A DNA stretch of 64,000 nucleotides from Streptomyces tailanensis. GTDB lineage: Bacteria; Actinomycetota; Actinomycetes; Streptomycetales; Streptomycetaceae. Numbering within the stretch: position 1 is the stretch's first letter; the number at the start of each line of letters is the position of its first letter. Under the pieces are notes generated by a model. It worked only from the letters and a program-made list of their open reading frames with translations. It did no database searches and was not told where the DNA came from. Both the position numbers and the translations under genes were made by a program. Shown piece after piece: positions 1-8,426 of the stretch. Location: positions 1-64,000 of the forward strand of contig NZ_VTHJ01000023.1 in the NCBI RefSeq assembly GCF_008386495.1, written 5' to 3'.

Positions 1-56
1 GGCCGCCTCACCGCAGGCCAACTCTAGCCACACCAAGCCCAGTTACACCGCTCGCT

Positions 57-752
57 TTACAGACCCGCTGGCGTCCCATCAACACCTCCGAGATCGAGGT
101 GTTGCGACGACCGGTTGAATCCGCCCTGCGACCCGGCGTCCGAGTGATGGATCAACTCGCCTGGCTGGACGGAATGTTGGTCCCGGTCGCGTTGCCAGAC
201 GGCCATCTCGAGAGCGTCCAGGACGAAGACGGTCTCCTTCACCGTGGCCGCCGACCAGCCGACGATCCTGCGGGAGAAGGTGTCCACGACGAACGCGACG
301 TAGACGGTGGCGGACCACGTCTTCACATGGGTGAAGTCCGCCACCCAGCACCGGTTCGGAGCATCGGCGATGAAGTCGCGGTCGACCAGGTCACAGGCTC
401 GCTCAGCCTGCCCGCCGGGGATCGTGGTGATGACGCGCTTGCCGCGGACGGCGCCGGTGATGCCGAGCTCGCGCATGAGGCGCTCGACGGTGCAGCGGGC
501 CACGGCATGTCCCTGCCGGTTCAGCTCGCGCCAGATCTTCCGGGCCCCGTAGACGCGGTAGTTGGACGCGTAGATTTCCTGGATCCGCTCCTTGAGTTCC
601 TCATCGCGCACGGAACGGGCGGAGGGAGTTTCGAGGCGTTTCTTGTGGGCGTAGTACGTGGAAGGGGCGATCTTGCAGTCGTGCTCGGTGAGCGTCCTGC
701 AGATCGGCTCGACGCCGCCGAAGCGGTCCCGGTGCTCGTCGATGAACGCTAC
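57..752 (-). pseudogene. IS3-family transposase OrfB, 3'-truncated
   Basis: This is the catalytic DDE-integrase half of an IS3-type transposase, normally made by frameshifting from OrfA. Read from the OrfA overlap, the protein begins near VAFIDEHRDRFGG and passes the HTH_21 segment YRVYGARKIWREL. It carries the first two catalytic acids in WVADFTH and HHSDAGSQ. After HHSDAGSQ (about position 123) similarity to the family stops: the expected YTS...DNA...E part with the third acid is missing and an unrelated tail runs to the stop. ATG at 611 is internal and has no special ribosome site. The element is judged inactive, cut at this side by a rearrangement. Positions 1-56 show nothing recognisable. 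Confidence 0.85.
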
Positions 753-1075
753 GAGCGTGTGTGTGGCCGGTCGAGCTCGGCCGCGAAGAAACTCGCCGCG
801 GCCTTCAGGATCTCGTTGGCCCGCTTGAGTTCGGCGTTCTCCTTCTTCAACGCCTTGATCTGGGCGGACTCCTGCGTCGTCGTCCCCGGACGCGTCCCGG
901 CGTCGATCTCGTGCTGCTTCACCCAGTTCCGCAGCGTCTCGCGGGAGCCGATGTCCAGCTTCTCCGCAACCGCCTGCAGGGCGGCCGTCTCGGTGGGGTA
1001 GTCGTCGCGCACCTCGGCGACCATGCGCACCGCACGACGGCGGAGCTCAAGCGGGTAACGGGAAGGTCGTGCCAT
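749..1075 (-). CDS. IS3-family transposase OrfA (HTH protein)
   Basis: This 108-aa DNA-binding half of an IS3 transposase recognises the element ends. Residues 1-60 are an HTH_Tnp_1 domain (YPLELRRRAVRMVAEV, then SRETLRNWVKQHEID). Residues 70-95 form the leucine-zipper-like coiled coil (IKALKKENAELKRANEILK) typical of the family. Its stop codon (749-751) overlaps the start of the OrfB reading frame, the classical layout for programmed frameshifting into a fusion transposase. OrfA looks intact, but its partner OrfB has lost the third catalytic acid, so only regulation or trans effects would be possible. Confidence 0.9.
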   Translation of the reverse strand: MARPSRYPLELRRRAVRMVAEVRDDYPTETAALQAVAEKLDIGSRETLRNWVKQHEIDAGTRPGTTTQESAQIKALKKENAELKRANEILKAAASFFAAELDRPHTRS

Positions 1076-1176
1076 GACTCGATCCTGAACGGAAAATTCA
1101 CGTTCTTTGGGGCAGGCGGGAGTGTCCGGACGGCGTCGGCCGGACGGAGAGGGTGGGCTGCTGGGAGAGCTGGTGG

Positions 1177-2484
1177 TTAGCCCGCAGGGGCGAGGGTGAC
1201 GTGGTGTCCCAGTGCGGTCAGTTGGCGGACCAGGTCTCGGGTTCGGCGGGCCGGGTCGATCAGACGCTGGTGGTGGTCGGGACCGAGGTCGTTGTACTCG
1301 GTGTCAGGGTCGTTGATGAGGTGCCAGACGATGACCAGGATCGAGCGGGCGACGGCGACCAGGGCTTTCTTGTGGCCGCGGCGCTTGACGATTCTTCGGT
1401 AGCGAGCGCCCAGGAAGGTATTGGTACGGGAGGCGGCCATGGCCGCCTCGCCGAGGGCGCCCTTGAGCCAGGGGTTGCCTTTCCCGGTGCGGCCGGGGGC
1501 CTGCTTGGTGCCGGACTGGACGGTGCGTGGACACAGTTTCGCCCAGGATGCCAGGCGATCCGAGGTCGGGAAGATCCGCATATCCGGGCCCAGTTCGGCG
1601 AGCAGGATCTGTGCGGTGGTCGGGCCGACCCCGGGTATGGCATCCAGCCGCTGCACCAGACCCGGTCCCTGCCGGTCCCTGCCACCGTCGGGGCCTGGCA
1701 GGTCCTCGATCGCGGTGGTGATTCGGGCGGACAGCTTGTCGATCTGGGCGGTCAGGTGGTCGATGCTGTCCAGCAGGGTGCGGCACAGGAAGGCGTGGTG
1801 CTCTTCGAACTGGCCGGTCAGTGCCAGAGCGAGGGCGTCCTTCTTCGTGGTCATCCGGCCCTTGGCCAGCTGGGCCAGCGTCCGTGGGTCGCGCTCTCCG
1901 GCGATCATCGCTTCCATCATGGCCCGTCCCGAGACGCCGAAGATATCGGTAGCCACGGTGGATAGCTTGACCTGAGCATCCTCCAGGAGCTTCTCGACGC
2001 GTTGCTTGTGCCGGCTCCGCTCCTCCATCAGTACGGTGCGGGTGCGGGTCAGGTCCCGCAGCTGCCGAACGGGTTTCGGCGGGACGAACGAGGGCCGCAG
2101 CATGCCGCGTTCGGCGAGTTTGGCGAGCCAGACCGCGTCCAGCTTGTCGGTCTTGGGCCGGCCGGGCACGTTCTTCACGTCTCGGGCATTGACGAGCCAG
2201 CACTCCAGGCCCCGGGCCTCCAAGAGGAAGAAGAACACCTTCCAGTACGAGCCGGTTGCCTCCATCACCACCCGTGTGACGCCCTGGCACAGCAGCCGAT
2301 CACCCAGTTCGAGAACCGCGTTCGTGGTCGCGGCGACATTCCAGACCTCCTGGACGCGGCGGCCTTCCCGGCTCCGGTGCGGCAAACGCATGCACACCAT
2401 CCCCGACGCCTTCGCCACATCGATCGCGGCGATCCGCTCCACCCGTCCCTCGGCCGCACCGATCTCTTCCGGTTCCACATCCAC
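1177..2484 (-). CDS. IS110-family transposase
   Basis: A 435-aa DEDD transposase/recombinase of the IS110 family. The N-terminal RuvC-like domain shows AAIDVAKASG (first Asp, about residue 22), MEATGSYW (Glu) and KTDKLDAVWLAKL (two Asp). A coiled-coil stretch follows, then the C-terminal Transposase_20 domain with IPGVGPTTAQILLAELG, which carries the helix-hairpin-helix and catalytic-Ser region. Length is normal and the frame is unbroken. The GTG start at 2484 follows a GAAGGG ribosome site; GTG at 2478 is an alternative. IS110 elements lack classical inverted repeats. Established work on IS621 shows that the non-coding end upstream of such genes can encode a bridge RNA that guides target choice. 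Confidence 0.93.
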   Translation of the reverse strand: MDVEPEEIGAAEGRVERIAAIDVAKASGMVCMRLPHRSREGRRVQEVWNVAATTNAVLELGDRLLCQGVTRVVMEATGSYWKVFFFLLEARGLECWLVNARDVKNVPGRPKTDKLDAVWLAKLAERGMLRPSFVPPKPVRQLRDLTRTRTVLMEERSRHKQRVEKLLEDAQVKLSTVATDIFGVSGRAMMEAMIAGERDPRTLAQLAKGRMTTKKDALALALTGQFEEHHAFLCRTLLDSIDHLTAQIDKLSARITTAIEDLPGPDGGRDRQGPGLVQRLDAIPGVGPTTAQILLAELGPDMRIFPTSDRLASWAKLCPRTVQSGTKQAPGRTGKGNPWLKGALGEAAMAASRTNTFLGARYRRIVKRRGHKKALVAVARSILVIVWHLINDPDTEYNDLGPDHHQRLIDPARRTRDLVRQLTALGHHVTLAPAG

Positions 2485-2681
2485 CCCTTCGCAGCGAGCC
2501 CGGCAGACGGCAGCCGCCCGGGAGCGGGAGGGGAATGCGGGAGTCTGAACGGCGTGCTCGACGGCAACAGTGCACGGCCCCTCAGGCCAGCTCCGGCATC
2601 AGACTTTCACGCGGGCTCACAGGCCCAAGTATCGGCCGACGTCGACGGACGGCTGCCGCACCCAATTTTCACGCCCCCGCC
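2485..2681 (-). other. Upstream non-coding end of the IS110 element (candidate bridge-RNA region)
   Basis: This 197-nt stretch separates the IS110 transposase start from the left inverted repeat of the IS1182 element, and I see no credible gene in it. In the IS110 group the left end, just upstream of the transposase, is transcribed as a structured bridge RNA, so this is where one would lie. I did not derive a fold or identify guide loops or the element core, and the IS1182 insertion may have cut this end. The segment also holds GACTTTCACG at 2602-2611, which recurs at 4561-4570 beyond the IS1182 element. Confidence 0.3.
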
Positions 2682-4533
2682 GATCCTGCTGGCCAAATGT
2701 CGTGTCCTGGGGTTTGGGGATGCTGTTGGCACCGTGGTGGTCGGTTTTGTCGTCCCTGGCCACCAGGGGTGGGGTTATGTCGTTGCGGCCGGAAGAGTGG
2801 CCCGAGGTTCCCAAGACGACTGCGAAGGTCGCGCGGGCAGCGGCGGGACGCGGGGCACCGCCGTTGGCGATGCGGGTGCGGGACGAGTTGGGCGGGCTCT
2901 TCGCGGATGCGGAGTTCGCCGAGGCGTTCGGACGCCGGGGCCGGCGGGGAGGGTCGCCGGGACGTCTGGCGATGGTGACCGTGCTGCAGATGGCGGAGAA
3001 CCTGACCGACCGCGCCGCCGTTCAGCGAGTCAGGTTCGATCTGTCGTGGAAGTACTGCCTGGGCCTGGAGCTGGAGGACGTCGGCTTCGACGCCTCGGTG
3101 CTCTCGGAGTTCCGCACCCGGGTGGCCGGCCACGGCCTGGAGGAACGGGTGCTGGATCTGCTGCTGGCGGCGCTGAAAGAGAAGGGCCTGGTCAAGGCCG
3201 GAGGCAGGCAGCGCACTGACTCCACTCATGTGCTGGCGGCGGTGCGGGAGCTGAACCGGCTGGAGCTGGCCGGGGAGACCGTGCGGGCCGCGCTGGAGGC
3301 CCTGTCCGCCGCGGCCCCGCACTGGGTGGCACAGGTGCTGGAGGTCGGCGAGTGGAACCGGCGTTACGGGCGGCGGATCGACGCGTACTGGCGTCCGCCC
3401 GGCTCCCAGGCCCAGCGCGACCAGCTCGCTGTGGACTACGGCCGTGACGCGGTGGCTCTGCTGCGGGCGGTCTACCACCCGGACGCGCCGGTCTGGCTGC
3501 GGGAGCTGCCCGCGGTCCAGGTGCTGCGGCAGATCACCGTGCAGAACTACCGGATCACCACCGACAGCCATGGGCGGGAGGTGGTCAAGCAGCGGGAGGC
3601 GGACAAGGACGGTCTCCCGCCCGGCAGAATCCGCCTGACCTCGCCCTATGACCTCGATGCCCGCTACGGCACCAAGGAAGATCTGCACTGGACCGGGTAC
3701 AAGCTGCACATCAGCGAGGTCTGCCAGCCGCCCCGGCCTGACGACGAGGCTCCGCGGCCCGGTCGGCGGGCACGTCCTCCCATCCCGAACGTGATCACGC
3801 ATGTCGCGACCACGGAGGCGACCGTGCCCGACGTGAAACTCGTCGAGCCCGTCCATCAGGCCCTCGCCGGCCGGGACCTGCTGCCCGCCGAGCACTATCT
3901 GGACTCGGGCTACGCGAGTGCCGAACTCATTGTCGGTGCCCGAGCCGCCTTCGGTATCGCCCTCATCACACCACTGCTGACGGGAACGTCCCGCCAGTAC
4001 CGGGAGAACGCCGGCTACCAGCGCGAAGCCTTCGCCATCGACTGGGACGCACGCCAGGCCACCTGCCCCCAGGGCGCCACCAGCCGGTTCTGGAGCCCGG
4101 CCAAACAGAAGGGCCGCGACGTGATCGTGGTCCGCTTCGACCAGGCCGACTGCGGCCCCTGCCCCTTCAGAGCAGCATGCACCAACGCCACCCGCTGGGG
4201 CCGCCAACTCACCCTGCGGCCACGGCCGCTGCACGAACTCATCCACGCCAACCACACCGCCCAGGAGGATCGGGAGTGGCAGGCGAAGTACGCCCTGCGG
4301 GCCGGCGTCGAGGGCACGATCCGCCAGGCCATAGCGGTCACCGGCAGCCGTCGCGCCCGCTATCGGGGCCTCGCGAAGACCCACCTCGAACACGTCTATT
4401 CCGCCGTCGCCCTCAACCTGATCCGCCTCGACGCCTGGTGGAGCGGCCAGCCCCTCGACCACACCCGCACCAGCCACCTCGCGCGCCTCGACCCCACCCT
4501 TGCGGCATGACCTCACATCTGGCCAGCAGGATC
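2682..4533. mobile_element. IS1182-family insertion sequence with terminal inverted repeats
   Basis: The element is bounded by 19-bp imperfect inverted repeats: GATCCTGCTGGCCAAATGT at 2682-2700 and ACATCTGGCCAGCAGGATC at 4515-4533. These match at 18 of 19 positions in inverted orientation and enclose one full-length transposase gene. I could not find a convincing target-site duplication beside the ends, so either the duplication has decayed or flanking DNA has been rearranged. Both ends and an intact gene suggest a relatively recent, possibly active copy. Confidence 0.85.
2777..4510 (+). CDS. IS1182-family transposase
   Basis: A 577-aa DDE transposase. Residues 40-130 form the DUF772 N-terminal domain (LADLEFAEAF-like region through LEDVGFDASVLSEFRTR). 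The catalytic domain follows, with RQRTDSTHVLAAV (first Asp), LDSGYASAELIV (second Asp region) and the DDE_Tnp_1_6 C-terminal zinc-ribbon-like CGPCPFRAAC. The tail RAGVEGTIRQAIAVTGSRRARYRGLAKTHLEHVY carries the Glu and the terminal YRGL motif typical of the family. ATG at 2777 was preferred because GGGGTGGGG lies just upstream and the protein then starts MSLRPEEWPEVP, as in relatives; the open frame reaches further upstream without a start-like context. It sits inside the 2682-4533 inverted repeats. Confidence 0.93.
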   Translation: MSLRPEEWPEVPKTTAKVARAAAGRGAPPLAMRVRDELGGLFADAEFAEAFGRRGRRGGSPGRLAMVTVLQMAENLTDRAAVQRVRFDLSWKYCLGLELEDVGFDASVLSEFRTRVAGHGLEERVLDLLLAALKEKGLVKAGGRQRTDSTHVLAAVRELNRLELAGETVRAALEALSAAAPHWVAQVLEVGEWNRRYGRRIDAYWRPPGSQAQRDQLAVDYGRDAVALLRAVYHPDAPVWLRELPAVQVLRQITVQNYRITTDSHGREVVKQREADKDGLPPGRIRLTSPYDLDARYGTKEDLHWTGYKLHISEVCQPPRPDDEAPRPGRRARPPIPNVITHVATTEATVPDVKLVEPVHQALAGRDLLPAEHYLDSGYASAELIVGARAAFGIALITPLLTGTSRQYRENAGYQREAFAIDWDARQATCPQGATSRFWSPAKQKGRDVIVVRFDQADCGPCPFRAACTNATRWGRQLTLRPRPLHELIHANHTAQEDREWQAKYALRAGVEGTIRQAIAVTGSRRARYRGLAKTHLEHVYSAVALNLIRLDAWWSGQPLDHTRTSHLARLDPTLAA

Positions 4534-4555
4534 CGCAAGGCGTCACCGCAGGGAT

Positions 4556-4952
4556 ATGGGGACTTTCACGAAATCGAGTCTCCATTCGAACCGGGGCGGT
4601 TCACTCGGCATGGTGCTGACGTGGGCCGAAGCCACCCAGGCCGATCACCTCCTGTGCCCGCGCCTGACCACCTACTGCGACGCGGTCAGGCAGCCAAGGA
4701 CCCCAAGGACACTGACAGAGGAGCTCTCCCAGTTCTTCACGACCGGCAACCAGCGGGGAGGCCGCCTCGTGATCCGGCACCGGATCGCACGCTACGCCGT
4801 ACGACTCGGTGCCGCGTGCGACTCTGCCAGCCTCGCCCTCCCGTAGAGCTCGGGCATCGTCAAGGGCCACGTCAACCGCAAGACCATCAAGCGACAGAGG
4901 TACAGCCGAGCCTCGTTCCGCCTCCTCCGCACCCTGTTCCTTCTCCGATCAT
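4556..4952 (+). pseudogene. Degenerate ISL3-type transposase 3' end
   Basis: One frame runs from 4556 to a TAG at 4844 and continues in the same frame after it. The post-stop part reads SSGIVKGHVNRKTIKRQRYS then RASFRLLRT, a clear match to the ISL3 C-terminus (family pattern SSGVVEGHVNR..KRQMFGRAGF.LLR). The last residues before the stop (ASLALP) fit the family segment just ahead of it. The earlier part, from MGTFTKSSLHSN to about residue 80, I do not recognise; it may be another remnant fused by deletion. The in-frame stop and missing catalytic region make this a dead fragment. Its 3' end abuts the histidine-kinase remnant on the other strand. Confidence 0.65.
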
Positions 4953-5501
4953 GACCCGGGGGGGACCAAGATGGTGGTGACGTGGTGGGCGACGAAGTCG
5001 TGCAGGTCGGCGGCGATCGCCAGGCACTCCTCCCGGCGGGTCTCGCTGACGGCGACGGTGCGGCGGTAGTCGAGGGAGCACAGGTAGGCCGCAAGGCCGG
5101 CCACCAGACCGATGAGGACCAGGCCGCCGACCATGGAGCCGAGGGTGCCGCCGTCCTTGAGCAATGCGAGTAGCGGACCGGCGTGAGCAGCAGGGCGACG
5201 CCCTTCAGCGTGCCGCACACCACGGCCCACAGCGGCCTGCAGTGCCGTACGGCGATGAAGAGCAGGGACAGCAGTATCGCGATCTCGCCCGGCCGTACAG
5301 GGCCTGCGGCCCGGCGAGCAGCGTGCCCACCGAGTAGAGCAGGGAGAACAACGCCGGTACGGCGGTGCGCAGTTGGGGGTGAGCCAGGCGGGGTGCCGCT
5401 CGGCCGGCCACAGGACGGCGACGAGTCCGACCCAGGAGCAGCACGACCGTCGTCCGTACGTTCTCGCCGGCTTTGGCCACGTTCACGACGTCGGCCACCA
5501 C
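4949..5501 (-). pseudogene. Sensor histidine kinase remnant (N-terminal half)
   Basis: Pieces of one membrane histidine kinase occur in successive frames. The frame from 5501 reads LRTAVPALFSLLYSVGTLLAGP (membrane segment). Another frame reads EIAILLSLLFIAVRHCRPLW. The frame ending at 4949 gives GSMVGGLVLIGLVAGLAAYL (membrane), then ETRREECLAIAADLHDFVAHHVTTI. The last stretch is the HisKA_3 dimerisation and phospho-acceptor box with its histidine (ADLHDFVAHH). At least two frameshifts separate the pieces, and the protein stops just after the H-box, where the ISL3 remnant begins, so the ATPase domain is gone. No response regulator is adjacent. Between 5502 and 5753 I see nothing coding. Confidence 0.7.
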
Positions 5502-5753
5502 CGCCTGACACAGATGGGCGGCGAGGGCGCCCAGAGGATCGGGCTGGCGCCGTTCAACATCCGGGACGCCGGCGACCTCAGCATCGGCCGCCGCCTCAGC
5601 CCCGCACGGCCCAGTTGCGCTGGCCCTGAGGAATTAGCAGGTCAGCGGGCCTAGGACGCCAACAAGCCAAGCCCATCGCGCGTCAGGCCAAGCGCTCCGC
5701 TCAGTGCCAACTATCCCGCTTTTATGCCAACTAAAAAGCCTCGTCACAACCGG

Positions 5754-6932
5754 CTAACGCCGGACCCGGGGCATGCCGAGGCCTATCCACGAGATGATCT
5801 CGCGTTGGATCTCGTTGTTGCCGCCACCGAAGGTGAAGATGACGGCGGAGCGGTAGCCGCGTTCCAGTTCGCCGTGGAGGGCGGTGCCCGCGGAGCCTTC
5901 TTTCAGGGCGCCGGCGGTGGCGACGATCTCCATGAGCCAGGCGTAGGCGTCGCGGCGGGCCTCGGAGCCGTAGACCTTGACGGCGGAGGCGTCCTGGGGG
6001 GTGAGGGTGCCGTCCTGGACGGCGCTGACCATGCGCCAGTTGAGGAGTTTGAGGGCGTCGAGTTTCGTGTGGGTCTGGGCGAGGCGGCGGCGTACCCACG
6101 GGAGGTCGATGACGCGGCGGCCGTCGGCGAGCTTGGTCTCCATGGCCCAGCGCTGGACGTTGTGCAGGGAGCGGATGGCCATGGTGCCGTGGGCGGCGAG
6201 GGTGACGCGTTCGTGGTTGAGCTGGTTGGTGATCAGCCGCCAGCCCTTGTTCTCCTCGCCGACGCGACGGGAGACGGGGACACGGATGTTCTCGTAGTAG
6301 CTGGCGGTGGTGTCGTGCGAGGCGAGGGTGTTGATGAGGGTGCAGGAGTAGCCGGGGTCGGTGGTCGGGACGAGGAGCATGGTGATGCCTTTGTGGGGCG
6401 GGGCGTCGGGGTCGGTGCGGGTCGCGAGCCACACCCAGTCCGCCGTGTCGCCGTTGGTCGTCCAGATCTTCTGGCCGTTGACGACGTACGAGTCGCCGTC
6501 ACGCACCGCGCGGGTCTTCAGCGAGGCCAGGTCCGTGCCCGCGTCGGGCTCGCTGTAGCCGATCGCGAAGTCGATCTCGCCGGAGAGGATGCGTGGCAGG
6601 AAGTACGACTTCTGCTCCTCGGTGCCGAACTGCATGATCGTCGGGCCGACCGTGTTGAGCGCCATCAGGGGCAGCGGGACGCCCGCCTGGGCGGCCTCGT
6701 CGAAGAAGATGAACTGCTCGATGGCGGTGAGACCGCGTCCGCCGTACTCCTTTGGCCACCCGACGCCCAGCCAGCCGTCCGTGCCGAGGCGGCGGATGGT
6801 CTCGCGGTAGAAGCGCTTCTGCGCCGCCGGGTCGGCGTGGCGGGTGTGGGCACCCGTTGGTACCAACTCGGCGAAGCAGACGCGCAGTTCGGTGCGCAAC
6901 CGCTGCTGCTCGGGTGTGTATTCGAGGTGCAC
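5754..6932 (-). CDS. Acyl-CoA dehydrogenase
   Basis: A 392-aa FAD-dependent acyl-CoA dehydrogenase that introduces an alpha-beta double bond into an acyl-CoA thioester, passing electrons to ETF. The N-terminal helical domain begins LEYTPEQQRLRTELR. The middle beta domain shows the family signature FAIGYSEPDAGTDLASLKTRA and KIWTTNGDTADW (flavin/substrate contacts). The C-terminal helical domain ends with GGGNNEIQREIISWIGLGMP, close to the usual G...N..Q..I motif. The expected catalytic-base position was not resolved by eye. GTG at 6932 was chosen because GGAGG lies four to seven bases upstream; the open frame extends 13 codons further. The gene stands alone with no acyl-CoA ligase or hydratase next to it. 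The substrate cannot be inferred, though the length and motifs fit the FadE17/steroid-type branch as well as ordinary fatty acids. Confidence 0.85.
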   Translation of the reverse strand: MHLEYTPEQQRLRTELRVCFAELVPTGAHTRHADPAAQKRFYRETIRRLGTDGWLGVGWPKEYGGRGLTAIEQFIFFDEAAQAGVPLPLMALNTVGPTIMQFGTEEQKSYFLPRILSGEIDFAIGYSEPDAGTDLASLKTRAVRDGDSYVVNGQKIWTTNGDTADWVWLATRTDPDAPPHKGITMLLVPTTDPGYSCTLINTLASHDTTASYYENIRVPVSRRVGEENKGWRLITNQLNHERVTLAAHGTMAIRSLHNVQRWAMETKLADGRRVIDLPWVRRRLAQTHTKLDALKLLNWRMVSAVQDGTLTPQDASAVKVYGSEARRDAYAWLMEIVATAGALKEGSAGTALHGELERGYRSAVIFTFGGGNNEIQREIISWIGLGMPRVRR

Positions 6933-7019
6933 GGCGCCTCCAGGCTCCCCAGGGCGGACCTGACGGCGCACACGCTAGAACGCGTTCCAGTAATTGGGAA
7001 TACATTCATGGGGACACAT

Positions 7020-7406
7020 TCAGCCGAGGACGGCGAGGAATTCCGTGCAGGCCCGGGCGCAGTCGCGGCAGGCCTTGGCGCTTTCCTCCGCGTCGGGTTG
7101 TTCGTCGAAGACGTGCGCGCACTCCAGGCAGACGGTTCGGCACCACTCCACCTGGACGCGGATACCGGCTTCGTCGAGGAGGGCCTGCTCGGACAGCACA
7201 CGGCAGGTGGCGTCGCACACCTCCGCGCACATGATGCCCTTGCGTCGCATGCGTTCCTGGTCTTCGGGCCCGTCCGGGTCGGCGAGGCTCGCCCGCAGGG
7301 CACACGCACGCGCGCACTCGGTGCACGCCTGCGCACATGCGAAGCGGTCCTCCAGGAAGCGGACGAGTTCCTGTTGTTCCTGTTGGGATGTCGTCGTCGA
7401 GGTCAC
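7020..7406 (-). CDS. Cys-rich four-helix-bundle protein (Csp/DUF326-like)
   Basis: A 128-aa cytoplasmic protein with about 13 cysteines set as helical CxxxC/CxxC runs: ACAQACTECARAC, CAEVCDATC, WCRTVCLEC and ACRDCARAC. This is the pattern of DUF326 ferredoxin-like proteins and Csp3 copper-storage proteins, in which Cys residues line the core of a four-helix bundle and bind many Cu(I) ions. No signal peptide is seen, arguing for a cytosolic Csp3-like role. GTG at 7406 gives VTSTTTSQQEQQELVRFLED, a natural family start; the open frame extends 45 low-complexity residues (NPANPSNPSKP) upstream, which I regard as non-coding. The metal is inferred from the family and not visible directly. Confidence 0.75.
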   Translation of the reverse strand: MTSTTTSQQEQQELVRFLEDRFACAQACTECARACALRASLADPDGPEDQERMRRKGIMCAEVCDATCRVLSEQALLDEAGIRVQVEWCRTVCLECAHVFDEQPDAEESAKACRDCARACTEFLAVLG

Positions 7407-7591
7407 CACGGGCGGGTAGCCGGAGGGGGCTCCATCAAACGCGGCACCGATGCCGCAGCCGCGCGGACGCCCGGGTTTCGACGGGTTCGACGGGTTCGCC
7501 GGGTTCGCCGGTTCCGTTTTCGGCGCGACGAGAGCGGGCACCCGTGCATACCTCGACGATTCACTCCACCATTTGGGGGTATTTATCCGAT

Positions 7592-7954
7592 ATGAGCATG
7601 GAATGGGCTATTTTCGTAGCAGAGCGCAGTGTGCTGGGTGGTATCGCGCCGTTCATAGCCGGTGTGGCGGTCGTGGCGATGCTTGTCGGCGCCGTCTGGC
7701 TGGACACACGCCGGCGCGCCCGCGCCCCGCGCCGTCCGCTCCCCGAGGAGCAGCCCCATCTGCCGGAGGGGGGCCCGGTCCATGAGGAGCTGGAGAACCG
7801 CGAACCGGACGAGATACCCAAGAGCGACCTCCGGCTGCTGCCCTACCAGGTGCACGGAAACCTGGGTTCCCGGCCGAGCCCGGAGAAGAAGCGGCCCCGC
7901 TGGAGCAAGGGCGGCAGCGGCTCCTTCGGCAGCGGCGGCCTCGGCGCCCACTGA
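7592..7954 (+). CDS. DUF6479-type small membrane protein
   Basis: A 120-aa protein with one N-terminal membrane segment (about residues 16-37, GGIAPFIAGVAVVAMLVGAV) followed by basic residues DTRRRARAPRRP, then a charged tail ending KKRPRWSKGGSGSFGSGG. The layout of a short extracytoplasmic N-terminus, a single helix and a polar cytoplasmic tail matches the DUF6479 proteins common in Streptomyces, whose function is unknown. ATG at 7592 was chosen because it opens just before the membrane helix; the long upstream open frame is low-complexity Gly/Phe repeat DNA antisense to the Cys-rich gene. It is transcribed away from its left neighbour. Confidence 0.7.
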   Translation: MSMEWAIFVAERSVLGGIAPFIAGVAVVAMLVGAVWLDTRRRARAPRRPLPEEQPHLPEGGPVHEELENREPDEIPKSDLRLLPYQVHGNLGSRPSPEKKRPRWSKGGSGSFGSGGLGAH

Positions 7955-8048
7955 CCCGGACAGGCCCAGCGCCTTACAGACACACCCCTGAGTGATTACC
8001 CAATGTGATCAACCCTGCGGTGTGCGTACCCATGAGGGAGGGAGACCG

Positions 8049-8393
8049 ATGGCAGAGCGCAGCACACTGCCCCTGCCCGACTACGACCATCTGCCGCTCG
8101 GGGGTCTGGAGGGCCGCGTGCGCGCACTCACCGCCGAGGAGTTGGAGGAGTTGCTGGCGTACGAGCGTGCCCACGCCGATCGGCTGGCGGTGACGCAGCT
8201 GCTGACGGCCCGCCTGGACCAGTTGCACGCGGGGGCCGAACCGACCTCCGGGGACCCCGGCGCCGTACGGCCCGAGCAGCGCAGCAGCAGTTCCGGTTCG
8301 CCGGTGTCGCCGACGACGTCGCCACAGCCGATGAGCCCGCCGCCGCACGGGACCCCGGATCAGCGGGGCAAACCGAAGGGCGACCGCACCTGA
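8049..8393 (+). CDS. Small acidic hypothetical protein with alpha-helical N-terminal domain
   Basis: A 114-aa soluble protein. Residues 8-55 (LPDYDHLPLGGLEGRVRALT, then EELEELLAYERAHADRLAV) form a helical motif seen in many actinobacterial small proteins, where YDxLxxGxLxxxVRxLxxxxLxxLLxYExxHxxR recurs. Residues 60-114 are a disordered Ser/Pro-rich tail. ATG at 8049 follows a strong GAGGGAGGGAG ribosome site. Function is unknown; the motif suggests protein-protein contact rather than catalysis. It stands between the DUF6479-like gene and convergent pobA. Confidence 0.65.
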   Translation: MAERSTLPLPDYDHLPLGGLEGRVRALTAEELEELLAYERAHADRLAVTQLLTARLDQLHAGAEPTSGDPGAVRPEQRSSSSGSPVSPTTSPQPMSPPPHGTPDQRGKPKGDRT

Positions 8394-8426
8394 GATCTCC
8401 CTCCGGGCCCCACACCCACAGGACCG

